Program-made: the position numbers and the translations under genes | The notes under the pieces: model-generated | What the model was told of the DNA's origin: nothing | The model's input: only the letters and a program-made list of their open reading frames with translations | Databases searched by the model: none | Shown: positions 17,830 to 30,687 of the stretch, one piece after another | Position numbering within the stretch: the stretch's first letter is position 1 | Layout: each line of letters opens with the position of its first letter | Source of the DNA: Piliocolobus tephrosceles | Lineage: Eukaryota > Chordata > Mammalia > Primates > Cercopithecidae | Direction of reading: 5' to 3' | Length of the DNA stretch: 64,000 nucleotides | Assembly: GCF_002776525.5 (NCBI RefSeq) | Contig: NC_045437.1 | Location: forward strand, 140,121,639-140,185,638

Positions 17830-18190
17830 CCTTGTGGGGCACTGGGAGTGGAGGATCTGGGCCCTCGGTCCTTCCTCCCAGCCAGGGGCGCAGTCCACAG
17901 GCTGGTCACGCTCCTTCCTTCCTCCGCGCCCCTTTATGTCACCATGGCAAACCCCCGTGTGGTCCTGTGCAGAGCAGAAGTGCCCCAGGGCGTCAGGGCC
18001 TTCTGGGGGTGCAGGGCAGCAGGCCAGAGGACACTGGGCAGGCCTGGGGGTGCCGCATGCCGCTCACTCCGTGAGGCCCACGGGACTAAGGCTGTGGAGA
18101 GTGGAGAGAACAGGAGCGTCACGTCAGAGTGTGGGCTTCAGGGTTCAGCTAACTGTGGACACACAGGAGCTGACCTAAGAGTGCCCAAGT
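17830..18190. other. Intron 1 next to exon 2, GC-rich unique sequence
   Basis: Upstream of the first coding exon. No exon signal that I can place; it may include part of the 5' UTR portion of exon 2. Confidence 0.4.
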
Positions 18191-18400
18191 GCAAGTATGG
18201 CTGCTGAACCAAGGTTGCATGATTTGCAGCAAGCTCTTTAATATCTCTGAGCCCCAGTTTCCCCACTTGTAAAATGGGGCAGACAATAAATAATATGAAC
18301 CCATCTCACGAGGGGTTGGAGGATTAAGTCCAACAACGTTTGTAAATGACTTAGAGCAGTACCTAGCAAATGGTATCCACATATGGGAGTTGCTATTTTT
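18190..18400 (+). repeat. MIR SINE
   Basis: 'gagccccagtttccccacttgtaaaatgggg...ccatctcacgaggggttggaggattaagt'. Confidence 0.75.
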
Positions 18401-19217
18401 GATCATTATCAGAGTCCAAGACTAGGCCAAGGAAAATCCAAGAGCAGGAAGGATGGGGAGAGATGATAAACATTTGCACAGCCGGGGAACTAGAGGTAGA
18501 ATTCTAAATCACGACTGAATACCACATCCTCACCATATTCCATTCCCTTCCTAACCCGTTGCTCTCTTTGAATGAGCCCAGCAGCCCCATCTGATAGATG
18601 GAAAGACTGAGTCTCCATCCGAGGAATGAAGGCTCAGAACGAAGCCACGCCGGGATTCATTAGCGGGCTGTGGGGCATGTGTGACTTATCTGTGTGAGAA
18701 GGCCCCAGGTGACCATTACACCATCCGAGCATCAGTGAGCTCATCTGTAATACCAGCACCCCCGCAGCTCATGGCTGTAGCTGAGTGTTAAGCAAATGTG
18801 TCTTAGGAGCTTGACACAAGAAACATGGCAGCTGTCGTATTTGCCCCTCATGTAACCAGGCGTCTCTCATCCTTGGGGTACGTACCCACAGGTGCACACA
18901 ACAGCCCAGGACAACAGGTGACCAGCCTTCTTGAGGACCGCTATACTGCCACAGGATGCAGAGGAGGCCTCCCCTGCCCTGGACCTTCTGTCCACCCAGG
19001 CAGCCAAAACTCTAGGTTCCAGCCTCCCCCTCAGCCTGAACCCCCCGCACCCAGGCTATGCCTCCTGGACTCATCTCACTGGAAAGAGTTAATGAAGACC
19101 CACATACACGACACAAAGGCCCCAATTCTCTCATCCCAAACAGCAACCCCAAACACAGCCTTCCAGTCTCCCTTAAATAGTAATGAAGTCACAAAAAGTG
19201 AGATTTCCCAGCAACCT
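18401..19217. other. Intron 1 unique sequence
   Basis: Possible MIR traces at 18590-18780; otherwise nothing recognised. Confidence 0.4.
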
Positions 19218-19232
19218 AAGGAGCAACTTTCT

Positions 19233-19530
19233 TTTCTTTTTTTTTTTTTTAGGCAGAGTTCACTCTTGTTGCCCAGATTGGACAATGGTATGATCTCAGC
19301 TTGCCACAACCTCCACCTCCTGGGTTCAAGTGATTCTCCTGCCACAGCCTCCCGAGTAGCTGGGATTACAAGCATGCACCATCTCGCTCAGCTAATTTTG
19401 TATTTTTAGTAGAGATGGGGTTTCTCCACGTTGATCAGGCTGGTCTCAAACTCCTGACCTCAGGTGATTCGCCTGCCTTGGCCTACCAAACTGCTGGGAT
19501 TATAGGCATGAGCTACCACACCTGGTCCCC
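19233..19530 (-). mobile_element. Alu (AluS-type), full length
   Basis: Flanked by aaggagcaactttct at 19218-19232 and 19531-19545 (15 bp, one junction base shared with the poly-T). Confidence 0.96.
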
Positions 19531-19719
19531 AAGGAGCAACTTTCTATCAGTCACAGCGGCTCAAAGCTAGCAGGAGAGTTGCCCGGGTCTAAATGGAAGG
19601 TGTAAGAGCCAGGGCTAAAGAGGCTGGGGGTACTTCAAGGCTTGAGCCCAGCCTAGGGGGTAAAGATCTTTGAAATCCCTTCCAGCCCCAAGACCACACG
19701 ATGTGCTCGGCATGGGTAC

Positions 19720-20440
<721 letters not shown>

Positions 20441-21239
20441 GGAGGTGATTAGGACAACAGGTATGGTCTCAGCTCTGCCATGATGCACTGTGTGACCCCC
20501 TCTGGGCTTCATGCATGTTAGAAGGGGGTTGAGACAGGTGATCTCTGGGGTCTCCTTCACCTCTGATATTCTACATTTCAGTGCCAGTACCCTGAGGAAC
20601 CAGAGGCAGCCAAGAAAATGGGCATCTGCAATGCAGTGGGATAAGTGTGACAGACGGGGATGGGAGGGGTATTCGGAAGAACTCAGGGGTCCTTAACTCT
20701 TCTGGCAGGGGGAAGGAGGGGACAGGGAAGGCTTCCTGGAGGAAGGATACCTAAGCTGACCAGAATAAGAAGTAAGGGTTGGGCAGGGGTAGATAGAGGA
20801 AATGGCACATACCACAGCTTGGAGATAAGAGCATGTGTGGCGCTTTCCAGGGACTCCCTGCAATTCTAGCTGAGAGCAGGGCAAGAAGGAGCAGGTGTCC
20901 TGGGCAGAGGCAGGAAGGCTGGGGTGACTGGTCCTGTTTATACTCAGAGTACCCAGGTGTCCCATTTACCACTGATAAGGGCAGCCTGTGGCAGCAGCCC
21001 AGCCCCACCCCTTGGCCTAGGGCCAGGACAGAAGCACAGTGGAGAGGAGGTGGGGATGCCCTGATGGTGCCCCGCCCACGTTGGCCACTCAACCCCACGG
21101 AAGCGGAGGAGAGCAGCCACCAGCCACTCCTCGCAGGTCTGAGTGCGGTGGTCAGTGACCCTCTATCAGATTAACAACCTTTCAGAGTGTGAATTATGCA
21201 GCTCAGAGTCTCAGGAATGTGGAAGCCACGAACCCCTGT
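20441..21239. other. Intron 1, mostly unique
   Basis: Traces of MIR 3' sequence at about 20480-20580. The rest is unassigned and moderately GC-rich. Confidence 0.4.
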
Positions 21240-21950
21240 GGGAATCTGACATTTTTCAGACATAAAAAATATGCACATTAAAAAATGCACATAGTTGCCA
21301 GAGGTTGGGCGTTGAGAGTATGAATCAGCGGAGCAAAGAGAATTTTTTTGGCAGTGAAACTATGTGTATGAGACGACGATGGTGGATACATGTCATTATA
21401 CATTTGTCCAAACCCACAGAATGCATACCACCAGGGCTGAACCTGAAAGTAAACTATGGACTCTGGGTGATAATGATGTGTCAATGCAGGGTCATCTGTT
21501 GTAACAAATTTACCACTCTGGGTTGGGCACAGTGGCTCACACCTGTAGTCCCCTGACCCTGGGAGGTGGAGGCAGGAGGATCACTTGAGGCTAGGAGTTT
21601 AAGACCAGCCTGGGCAATATAGCAAGATCCCCATCTCTACAAAAAAAAATGAGTCAGGTGTCAGAGAATGTGCCTGTAGACCCAGCTACTCAGGAGGCTG
21701 AGGCAGGAGGATCACTCGGGCCCATGAGGTCAAGACTACAGTAGCCATAATTGTGCCACTGCATTCCAGCCTGAGCGACACAGCAAGATACCATCTCAAA
21801 AAAAAAAAAAAAAATAGTACCACTTTGTTGGGGGATGTTGATAATAGGGGAAGTTGTGTGTGTACAGGGGAAGAGGGCATATGGGAAATCTCTGTACCTT
21901 ACTTTCAATTTTGCTGTGAATGTAAAACTAAAAATCTAAACAATAAAGTC
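21240..21950 (+). repeat. L1M LINE 3' UTR split by an Alu
   Basis: Right part reads 'taccactttgttgggggatgttgataatag...gggaaatctctgtaccttactttcaattttgctgtgaatgtaaaac...aataaagtc', the L1M 3' end. Confidence 0.7.
21521..21814 (+). mobile_element. Alu
   Basis: Dimeric Alu inside the L1M 3' UTR, with 'taccactct/taccacttt' repeated on the two sides. Confidence 0.94.
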
Positions 21951-21952
21951 AT

Positions 21953-21977
21953 ACACACACACACACACACACACACA
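21953..21977. repeat. (AC)n microsatellite
   Basis: About 12 uninterrupted AC units immediately after the L1M polyadenylation-like tail. Confidence 0.95.
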
Positions 21978-21999
21978 TATGCTAGAAAATGTCATAATG

Positions 22000-22280
22000 G
22001 TGTGGTGGCTCTCGCCTGTCATCCCAGCACTTTGGGAGGCTGAGGTGGGCGGATCACTTCAGGTTAGGAGTTCAAGACCAGCCTGACCAACATGGCGAAA
22101 CCCCATCTCCACTAAAAATATAAAAATTAGCTAGGCATGGTGGCAGGCATCTGTAATCCCAGCTACTCAGGAGGCTGAGGCAAGAGAATCACTTGACCTG
22201 GGAGGCAGAGGCTGCAGTAAGGCGAGATCGCACCACTGTACTCCAGCCTGTGCAATAGAGCAAGACTTCGTCTCAAAAAA
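22000..22280 (+). mobile_element. Alu, 5' end slightly truncated
   Basis: Starts at 'gtgtggtggctctcgcctg' and keeps both monomers and tail. Confidence 0.94.
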
Positions 22281-22369
22281 ATATATATCATAATAATTTC
22301 AAGGAGTTCAGAGCCTCCCTGTCACCCATCCACAGACCTAAAGTCCTAGACTAATGGACCCTCCTGGTT

Positions 22370-22580
22370 ACACGTGCAGACTGGAGCCAAGTGGCTTCAG
22401 TTCAAAACTAAACTCCACCACCCAGTAGCTGTGTAATCTCGGGCAAGTTATTTAACTTCTCAGTGCCTCAGTTTCCTAGCATGTAAAATGGAAATTCTAC
22501 CTACTTCCCACGGTTGTGAACATTAAATGAGTTGATACATAAGATGCTCAGAACCATGCCCGGCACACAGCTGCTGTTAT
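22370..22580 (+). repeat. MIR SINE
   Basis: 'cccagtagctgtgtaatctcgggcaagttatttaac...cctcagtttcctagcatgtaaaatgg', near full length. Confidence 0.8.
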
Positions 22581-23329
22581 CACGCACCCCTGTTGCTTAT
22601 TTAACATACTTATGACAATCCCTCACGATGCGGATCACAGCTTAGCTCACGAAGTGCTTTCAAGCTCATCCCTCTCTTGAGAGTCTGACAGCCCTAGGAC
22701 TCAGGCAGGGGAGGGGAACTCATTTCACAGAGGGAGAGCAAGGGCTGAGGCAGGCAGGCACCAGACACACTTATTACACAGAGGGCCAGGCAGCCAGGGC
22801 TGCTGTCCTCCTCTCACAGCATGCCTGAAAAGCAGCCCTATCTTTGGGGACTGTGGCGCTTACTGGGAGCTGGCTGGCTGCCTGGATAGAAGCCGGGAAG
22901 CTAAAGATAAGGCCATGGCATAACGCAGGGCAAAGGGAGAGCAAGGTAGCCCCTGTTCTCAGAGAAGGCCAAATACCCTGGGGTGCGGGTGGGCGGGGGG
23001 ATGTCAGTTGCTTTGTAGCAAAGTGCTGGCCACTCAGCCTGCTGGCAAAGAGGATTCCAGCACAGCCCCTCTGCAACCCACTCAGAGGCTGCCACCCTCC
23101 ACCCAAGGCCCTCCTCACCCGCCTGCACTCCAGAGCTCCCAAGGCTCAAGGGATAAATAACTGAGGGGCTCCTAATCCCCCTGGAGCCACCAAGGCCTCA
23201 AGGACAGCTGGGGCTGAGGCCTCAATGACCCCCACCACCCTGGGCCTGCTGGGCCTCGCAGACATCACCAGCAGTTTCCCCTAAATTCCAGCCTCACCCA
23301 GACAGTCACCAATCTCGGGCAAGCATCGA
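22581..23329. other. Intron 1 unique sequence
   Basis: No gene or assigned repeat. Locally G/C-rich at 22975-23240. Confidence 0.5.
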
Positions 23330-23470
23330 GGCTTTTGCTGATGAAATTCCCATTGCCTGGAATGCCTCCCCCGACCCCTTGGGACACTTACTCATCTTTC
23401 AAGATCCCAGTTCCAAAGTCATGACCCCTCTGAAGTCATCTCCAACCACTGCCCCCTCTCCCACTCCTAA
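23330..23470 (+). repeat. L2 LINE fragment
   Basis: 'cattgcctggaatgcctccc...actcatctttcaagatcccagttccaaagtca', the L2 3' region. Confidence 0.65.
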
Positions 23471-23529
23471 GTCTCATTCCTCAGGCTCCCGCCTCATCCC
23501 CACTCCACGGTGCAGAGGCTGAAAACCAG

Positions 23530-23690
23530 GACCGTGGAGCCCAAACAAAATGCAGACTGTGCTCTTTGGCTTGCACAGTATTTTTCTTTAATTTGGGATT
23601 TGTTAGCAACATTGTTAACTCAGGAGATTTTACATAAAAGTCAGAACTTCCAACTTTTCTCTAAAGAGGGCAAGTTCTGGTGACACTGGG
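23530..23690. repeat. MER58-like hAT-Charlie DNA transposon fragment
   Basis: 'ttggcttgcacagtattttt...ggatttgttagcaacattgttaactcaggagattttacataaaa' resembles MER58. The same family recurs, inverted, at 39885-40180. Confidence 0.55.
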
Positions 23691-24324
23691 CACACATCCT
23701 CACCCGCAACCATCAGCTGAGGCACTTAGAGAGCCAGCCTCAAATGGGCCGTGTATCCTGCAATTAACACCATCAGCATCTCTATGTACAGTCTCACAGC
23801 CAACCTCTTCCCTTCATTTGGCTTCCTGCCCAGGCCCTGGGTGTACCTGAGCATGTGGTCTGTGCAGAGTAAACTGGTGGCATTCCTACACATGGCTCTA
23901 CCTGTAGCCTGCAGATCTGTGGGACAAGACCAGGGCTTACTGACCTCTGCACAGGCCCTCACCGGCACCTGGCACAGAGCCCTCAGCACAAAACATGTCC
24001 TTTCTTCTTCCTTCCCCCATGCCTGGGTGCCACTTAAGGGCAGGAACCAAGTCTGATTCATCGTGGAAGCTCCCGCTTTTCCCAGGGTCAGGTCCTTATT
24101 GAATACTCAGGATATGAATGAATGAGCAGCTGTTATTATTTCCAATTTACAGATAAGAAGACAAAGACTTCAAGGTGAAGTGACTGGCCACAGTCACATG
24201 GCAACCACCAAATCTTGACTCAAATGGGTTTCCTTCCTGACTCTGAGTTTGGTCTTTCATTCCTCCATGAAACCCAAGGGTTTCTACAATAAAAGTAACA
24301 CCAACAATGTTATAATTATCATCA
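23691..24324. other. Intron 1, weak L2-like and MIR-like traces
   Basis: 'cacttaagggcaggaaccaagtctgattcatc' is L2-like and 24125-24240 MIR-like. Otherwise nothing recognised. Confidence 0.4.
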
Positions 24325-24830
<506 letters not shown>

Positions 24831-25022
24831 GGGGGAGATAACTCCACAGCCTTCAGAGGAACCTTGGCTTGGGGTAGGCAGGGGCATGACAGGAACCTCA
24901 GCCACAAAGGCCAGTGGCCCACAGTCCTCAGCCAGGCTCCCACTGCACTCCCCTAGCCCTAGCCCCAGCTTTCCCTGCCAAGGAGCTGAGGATAATGAAT
25001 GAGATGCTCTGGTCGTCATGGA

Positions 25023-25036
25023 GATGCCATGGCAAC
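25023..25036 (+). promoter_or_regulatory. RFX X-box-like motif
   Basis: GATGCCATGGCAAC is close to the RFX palindrome GTTGCCATGGCAAC, within a repeat-free intron 1 stretch. Motif match only. Confidence 0.35.
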
Positions 25037-25055
25037 ACTGCACTTTCGGGAAATA

Positions 25056-25070
25056 CCACGGTAACCGTGG
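25056..25070. promoter_or_regulatory. Perfect 7-bp inverted repeat
   Basis: CCACGGT-A-ACCGTGG, dyad with one central base, 19 bases after the X-box-like motif. A possible dimeric factor site; the protein is unknown. Confidence 0.35.
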
Positions 25071-25491
25071 CCACTGCTCTGGAGTTGAAGTCACTCTATC
25101 TAACATCCCCACCTGAAAACGCTCCCCTGGACCCATAAGAGAAGAGGGGCAGAGGTACAAGGGCCTTCTTACAGGAGCAAGCTGTCCAGAGACTGGGACC
25201 AGCTTGGAAGGGGGTCCAGCTTGGGCCTGTGATGAATGCGTGGGCTCCAGGAATGAGCCCAAGAGCTCCGTAAGAGCAGGTATGGAGACAGAGCAAGCCA
25301 TGCCTTTCACGGTGAATTGTGCCCAGTAACCCAACTCACATGTACACAGTGCCTACTGTGCACCAGCAGGCCTCCTGAGAAGGGCTGTGCACACCCTTCT
25401 GTTTCACTCTAGTGACGACAGCTAGCATAACAGTTAAAGGCCCAGGCTGGAGCTAGCCCGCCTGAGCTTGAATCTTTGAATCTTCTCTTTC

Positions 25492-26084
<593 letters not shown>

Positions 26085-26089
26085 TGGGG

Positions 26090-26300
26090 CTTGAATGTTG
26101 GCTCCATTATTTACCAGCCTCATGGCTTTTGAGCAAATCTCTCAACCTCTCTGAACCTCAGTTTCACTAACTCTAAAATGGGGTTTACACTACTTATCCA
26201 TCTTGCAGGGCGGCTGCCAAGACAAAGAGAGATGAGGCATGTAAAACACCGAGCTCAGTGCCTGGCACACGGTAATATAAGCTAATAAAATGATTACTCA
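26090..26300 (+). repeat. MIR SINE
   Basis: 'ctctgaacctcagtttcactaactctaaaatgggg...accgagctcagtgcctggcacac'. Confidence 0.75.
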
Positions 26301-27784
26301 GTAACAGATTTGGAAAGTGAAGCTCAGGAAGGAACTGGCCCAAGGCCACATATCAAATTAGTAGTCAATTGAGAAAGAGAGAGGAAGGGAGGCCAGGCTG
26401 ACGCCAGAGGGAAGGAGCAAGAGAACGGGATCCAGGAAGGAGGTCTGAGATCTCTCTGGGAGTGTGGAATAAGCAAAGGACCTGTTTCCTCATCCTATAT
26501 TTATTGAGCACCACTAGGTGCCAAGCATGCCACTAGGCACTGAAAATGCATTGGCGACCATGACCTTCCCTCAAGGGTTTCTAGAGGTATCTGAAATCCA
26601 AGGTTTCATGTCTCTGGTACGACATGGCTGCAGTGAATGGGGGAAGATGCCCACGGCCTTTAATGCTCACCCAGCCCACATTTTATTTCCAGCCTAGGTC
26701 ACTATTGACAATGCCCTCTGTGGACCACACACCTCTCCCCACTCCCTCAACACACACACCACACTCATATGCACACGACAGGCTCAAATGGCATCATCAT
26801 AGACATCTGGGCCACATGCACAGGGGGCGGGGGATGAGAGGAGGTCAGTGTAGAAAGAGCTCTGCCAGCAGCCTCAGAAGGATGTGAATGGGTACCTGGG
26901 CTTGGGCAGGGACTTGAGCAGGGGAGGGCATAGCAGTGGCTGCAGGCCCGAGAACAGGTAGCCCCACATGCACCCAGGGCCACTGCCCATAGCTGATCCA
27001 GCGCCTTCTAGCCCGTCACACCCCCATCACAGTCACATCATCACCCCCCACCCAGCCACACCCCACAGCTTCCTAGCTCCACCAGCCACCCTACCACAGC
27101 CTGCCCCACCCACCACATCCAGCCCAGCAAGGAAAATCCTCCACATTTGCTTCCCAGCTGTGCGAGAGTTTCTCCAGCGTGATTACACCCCCGGGAGGCC
27201 GAGACCAGAAGCAAATCTCTTCCTCTGCTAGAATTTGCTGCATGCCCCATCCCCCATCACCCCCACAGTGCTGCCTGGCCAGGGGCCAAGCTGCCGCCTG
27301 TCACCCCAGAGTCCAGGACCACCACCACCAGGAAAGAGACTGTTGGAGGTCTGGCTCAGAGTCACAGGGCCACAGAGAGCACAGTCTGCCCTGCAGTAAG
27401 CCCCTGGGGACACTGAGACCCAGAGAGAGGAAACAACCTCCTGGCCTTGTGCCATCTGGTGTGCCCCACTCTCATTTACCTTGGTCCACTTTCTTGTCCA
27501 TGAAAACCCCGTCCCTCCTCCTCCAATGCCAGCCTCAGCAGGGAAGTGAACACGCCTGATCTGGATTTCTAAAGTCCTGGGTGAGCTCCCCTGCTCCACA
27601 TCCCACCATGCAACACCAGGTATCAGTTGTCCTTGCAACTAGAAAGCGGGGCTCCCAACTTCACTGAAAGCTTTGCAAGGCACAAGCCATCTCCTACCCA
27701 CAGCAGGTGCTCAAAAGCCTTGTGCCCTTGCCAATTACCTTCCCCTCTGCGAATCTGCTACGCAGCATCCCCAAGCTAAATGCA
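26301..27784. other. Intron 1 unique sequence with C/A-rich blocks
   Basis: 'ttattgagcaccactaggtgccaagcatgcc' at 26500-26540 is MIR-like. 26980-27125 is a C-rich stretch dominated by CCAC/CACC units. No exon or promoter called. Confidence 0.45.
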
Positions 27785-27975
27785 TTAATAACATTAACTT
27801 CCATTTATGAGACATGCCATGTCTGTGTTACGTGCCACTATTTCAACCTTACCACAGCACCATGACCTAGATTCCCCCCATTATACGGATAAGAAACTGA
27901 GGCCCAGAGAGGCCAGTCACTTGCTACAGCCCCCAGAGCTAATAAGAGGGCGAATGGGAACTTCAGCACACAATT
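27785..27975 (-). repeat. MIR SINE
   Basis: 'ccccattatacggataagaaactgaggcccagagaggccagtcac', an inverted MIR core. Confidence 0.75.
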
Positions 27976-28709
27976 GTTGGGCTCCAGAGCCTAGGCCCCT
28001 CATCCCCCATCTCCACAGGCCCTTTGTGATCACCTAAGACAGCTAACACTTGCCAGATGCCCTGCACATCCCATTCTCCATTCCCTTTGAATAGTTTTCT
28101 GTGTTTGTTTTCATCCATTTTCTATGTGTTTTAGTATCACAAGCAGCCTCTAGTGATCTTTCTTAGAAGTAGCCCACAGATACCCATCAATCAACAAGGA
28201 AACAAAGCATTAAGCACTACTGTTTCACTCCCTGGTTCTCAACTTGTGAATCTGTTCTGGGTTACCTGGCAGGGAAGGCCCAACAGAAAACCTCAGGAAC
28301 TTAGATCTCACTTGTTGAGAATGTGTCCTTCTTCCAACAGGGCTTGAGTTGCGAGTTTACCTTTGTACCAGCTCTGAAAAAAAGGGCTTACTGAGCAAAC
28401 ATACCAGACAGCCTGGGGGCGGAGCCATGTGGGAAACACAGCAGGTCACCTGCTACCCTCCTGTCCCAAGGACAGGACAGTCCTGACAGTCCCACTGAGG
28501 CTCGTCATGCACACCAAGGTTGTCAGGTCCCTCACACAGAATGTTATGCAATAGCCACAAAGCTTCCCAAAACGGGGCTCTCTGCCCACCCTATCCCCAA
28601 ATCTGCCTATGACAGAGTCGAATCCATCCAGAACTATTTTTTTCTGAGGCTCAGATCACAGACACTCAAAAGGAACAAAGCAGCATATCCAAACACATAT
28701 CATAACCTC
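27976..28709. other. Intron 1 unique sequence
   Basis: Nothing recognised. 28070-28230 is repeat-free and AT-richer. Confidence 0.45.
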
Positions 28710-28915
28710 CCTCACTGGTGGCCAACATTAAGCTCCTGCAAACATCTGGGACTGTGCCAGGAGCCTTCCCTGCTCCAGCACGCTCAATCCTAACACCCTG
28801 AAAGAGGTGTCACTGCTATGAGCACTTTACAGACAAGGAAATGGAGGTTCAGAGAGGGTAAGTAACTGCTTGAAGTCACACAGCTGGGCAGAGGTGGAGC
28901 TAGGATGCCCCTCCC
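28710..28915 (-). repeat. MIR SINE
   Basis: 'tttacagacaaggaaatggaggttcagagagggtaagtaactgcttgaagtcacacagc'. Confidence 0.75.
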
Positions 28916-29178
28916 AGCCCACCCCAGAGCCCCTGTTCATGACCCCTCTGCAGTCCTACTTTCCACACCGTTCCCAAGCCAGGTCTGCAGCCCAGGAGAA
29001 AGGCTTACTGCAGGCGACCGGCCCCAGGGCTGCTGACCCGGCTTCTCTAGCTGAGCTTCAGCCTCCTGGGAAAGCCTGCACTGCAAAGAGGTGCACCATG
29101 GGACCCAGCAAGGCAGGACTTCAGCCAGAGGGTCCTCACGCCCCCATCAGGTACCCCAATACAAGAAAGGGGGAGGGC

Positions 29179-29459
29179 GGCCGGGCGCAGTGGCCCCTGC
29201 CTGTAATCCCAGCACTTTGGGAGGCTGAGGAGGGCGGATCACAAGGTCTGGAGATTGAGACCATCCTGGCTAACACAGTGAAACCCCGTCTCTACTAAAA
29301 ATACAAAATTAGCCAGATGTGTGGCGCATGCCTGTAATCCCAGCAACTCCAGAGGCTGAGGCAGGAAATCGCTTGAACCCAGGAGGTGGAGATTGCAGCG
29401 AGCCGAGATGGCGCCATTGCACTCTAGCCTGAGCGAAACTCCATTTCAAAAATAAAAAA
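29179..29459 (+). mobile_element. Alu (AluS/Y-like)
   Basis: Full-length Alu with small deletions; it has the 'accatcctggctaacac' form. Confidence 0.94.
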
Positions 29460-30019
29460 GGGCGGGGGGCACCTCCTGCCCCAGGCAGAGGCCTCATGCT
29501 AAGGAAGAGACAGGAGCAAGGGTCAGAAGCAGGAGATCGCAGCTAGCAGGGCACCACAAAGGACAATGGCGAGCACCTCACTTCACGGCCTGGCACATGC
29601 CAGGCACTTTACCAAGCACTTCTCAACCCTCACTTCACTTATTTGTCATTTATGCCCAGTGAAGTAAAAACAATTTTATCACACCCTGAGCTTCTCCCCT
29701 ATCTGCCTCCCCTGCAGAGGAGCTGGGAAATGCGGGTCACCACCAACCCCCACCCTCCTCATGCCCGACTCCAGGCCTCAAATACACCCTGAGAGATTCC
29801 AAGGCACAGGCAGACTCAGGGGCCTCCATCTCATGGATGCAGAAGCCAAAATCCATGCAGGCCTGGAAACCACAACAGCCTCCCAGTCCTTTCTGAGGCC
29901 CTGAACACTCAGGGGATGAGAGGTCATTGTCCCCTGAATGAGCCAAGCTCCCCCAGCCTGTGAGGTCAGGCAGAATGCTGGCCAGGAACACAGAGGCGGG
30001 CGGTGCCACAGCCTCCATT
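29460..30019. other. Intron 1, MIR trace and unique sequence
   Basis: 29570-29670 resembles an inverted MIR 5' part; the rest is unassigned. Confidence 0.4.
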
Positions 30020-30110
30020 GCTGCTTGTGAGTCTCTGGGCAAGTCCCTTCCCTTCTCTGAGCCTCAGTTTCTGCAATTGCAGTGAGGGGTATGGACTAGA
30101 GGAGACGTCT
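30020..30110 (+). repeat. MIR core fragment
   Basis: 'gagtctctgggcaagtcccttcccttctctgagcctcagtttctg'. Confidence 0.65.
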
Positions 30111-30656
30111 GTGACCTTCTGGGGGTTACAGAACTCTTTGAGAATCTAATGATGGCTATTAGCAGATTCTCTCCCCAGACACACAAACTCAGAGTGGTTG
30201 TGACTGGCCCCCATCAAAAGCCAAGTTAAGAACATGGAAATTCTCTAGGGGCCCCTCTGGCTTTGACAAGCCATGGCTCTCACAGTCTCGACAGGACCAA
30301 AGTCACAAACACAACATCAGAGAGCCCCGGGATCTCACCATTCCAGCTTCCCCCGTGGCCGTGAAGTAAATCTTTAACTCTTGGACCTGCTGGCTTCAGG
30401 TGGATTTGTGGACGTGCCCAGCTGTCTAGAGAAGCCACAAGAGAAACTGAGCCCTTCCTTCCCATCCCTCAGCCTCCTCCTTCTCCTCCTCCATCAGGAA
30501 TCTGCCAGGTCAGCCTGGACCTCTCCCTGGGGCAGTTCCGGGAGCTGCTTCTGATCTGGAATGAAGGTAGGACCCAGTGCCAGGCTCAAGGGCCAACCTG
30601 TACCCCCAGGCCCCTCCTGGGGACACACACACATACCACACACATACCACACACAC

Positions 30657-30687
<31 letters not shown>

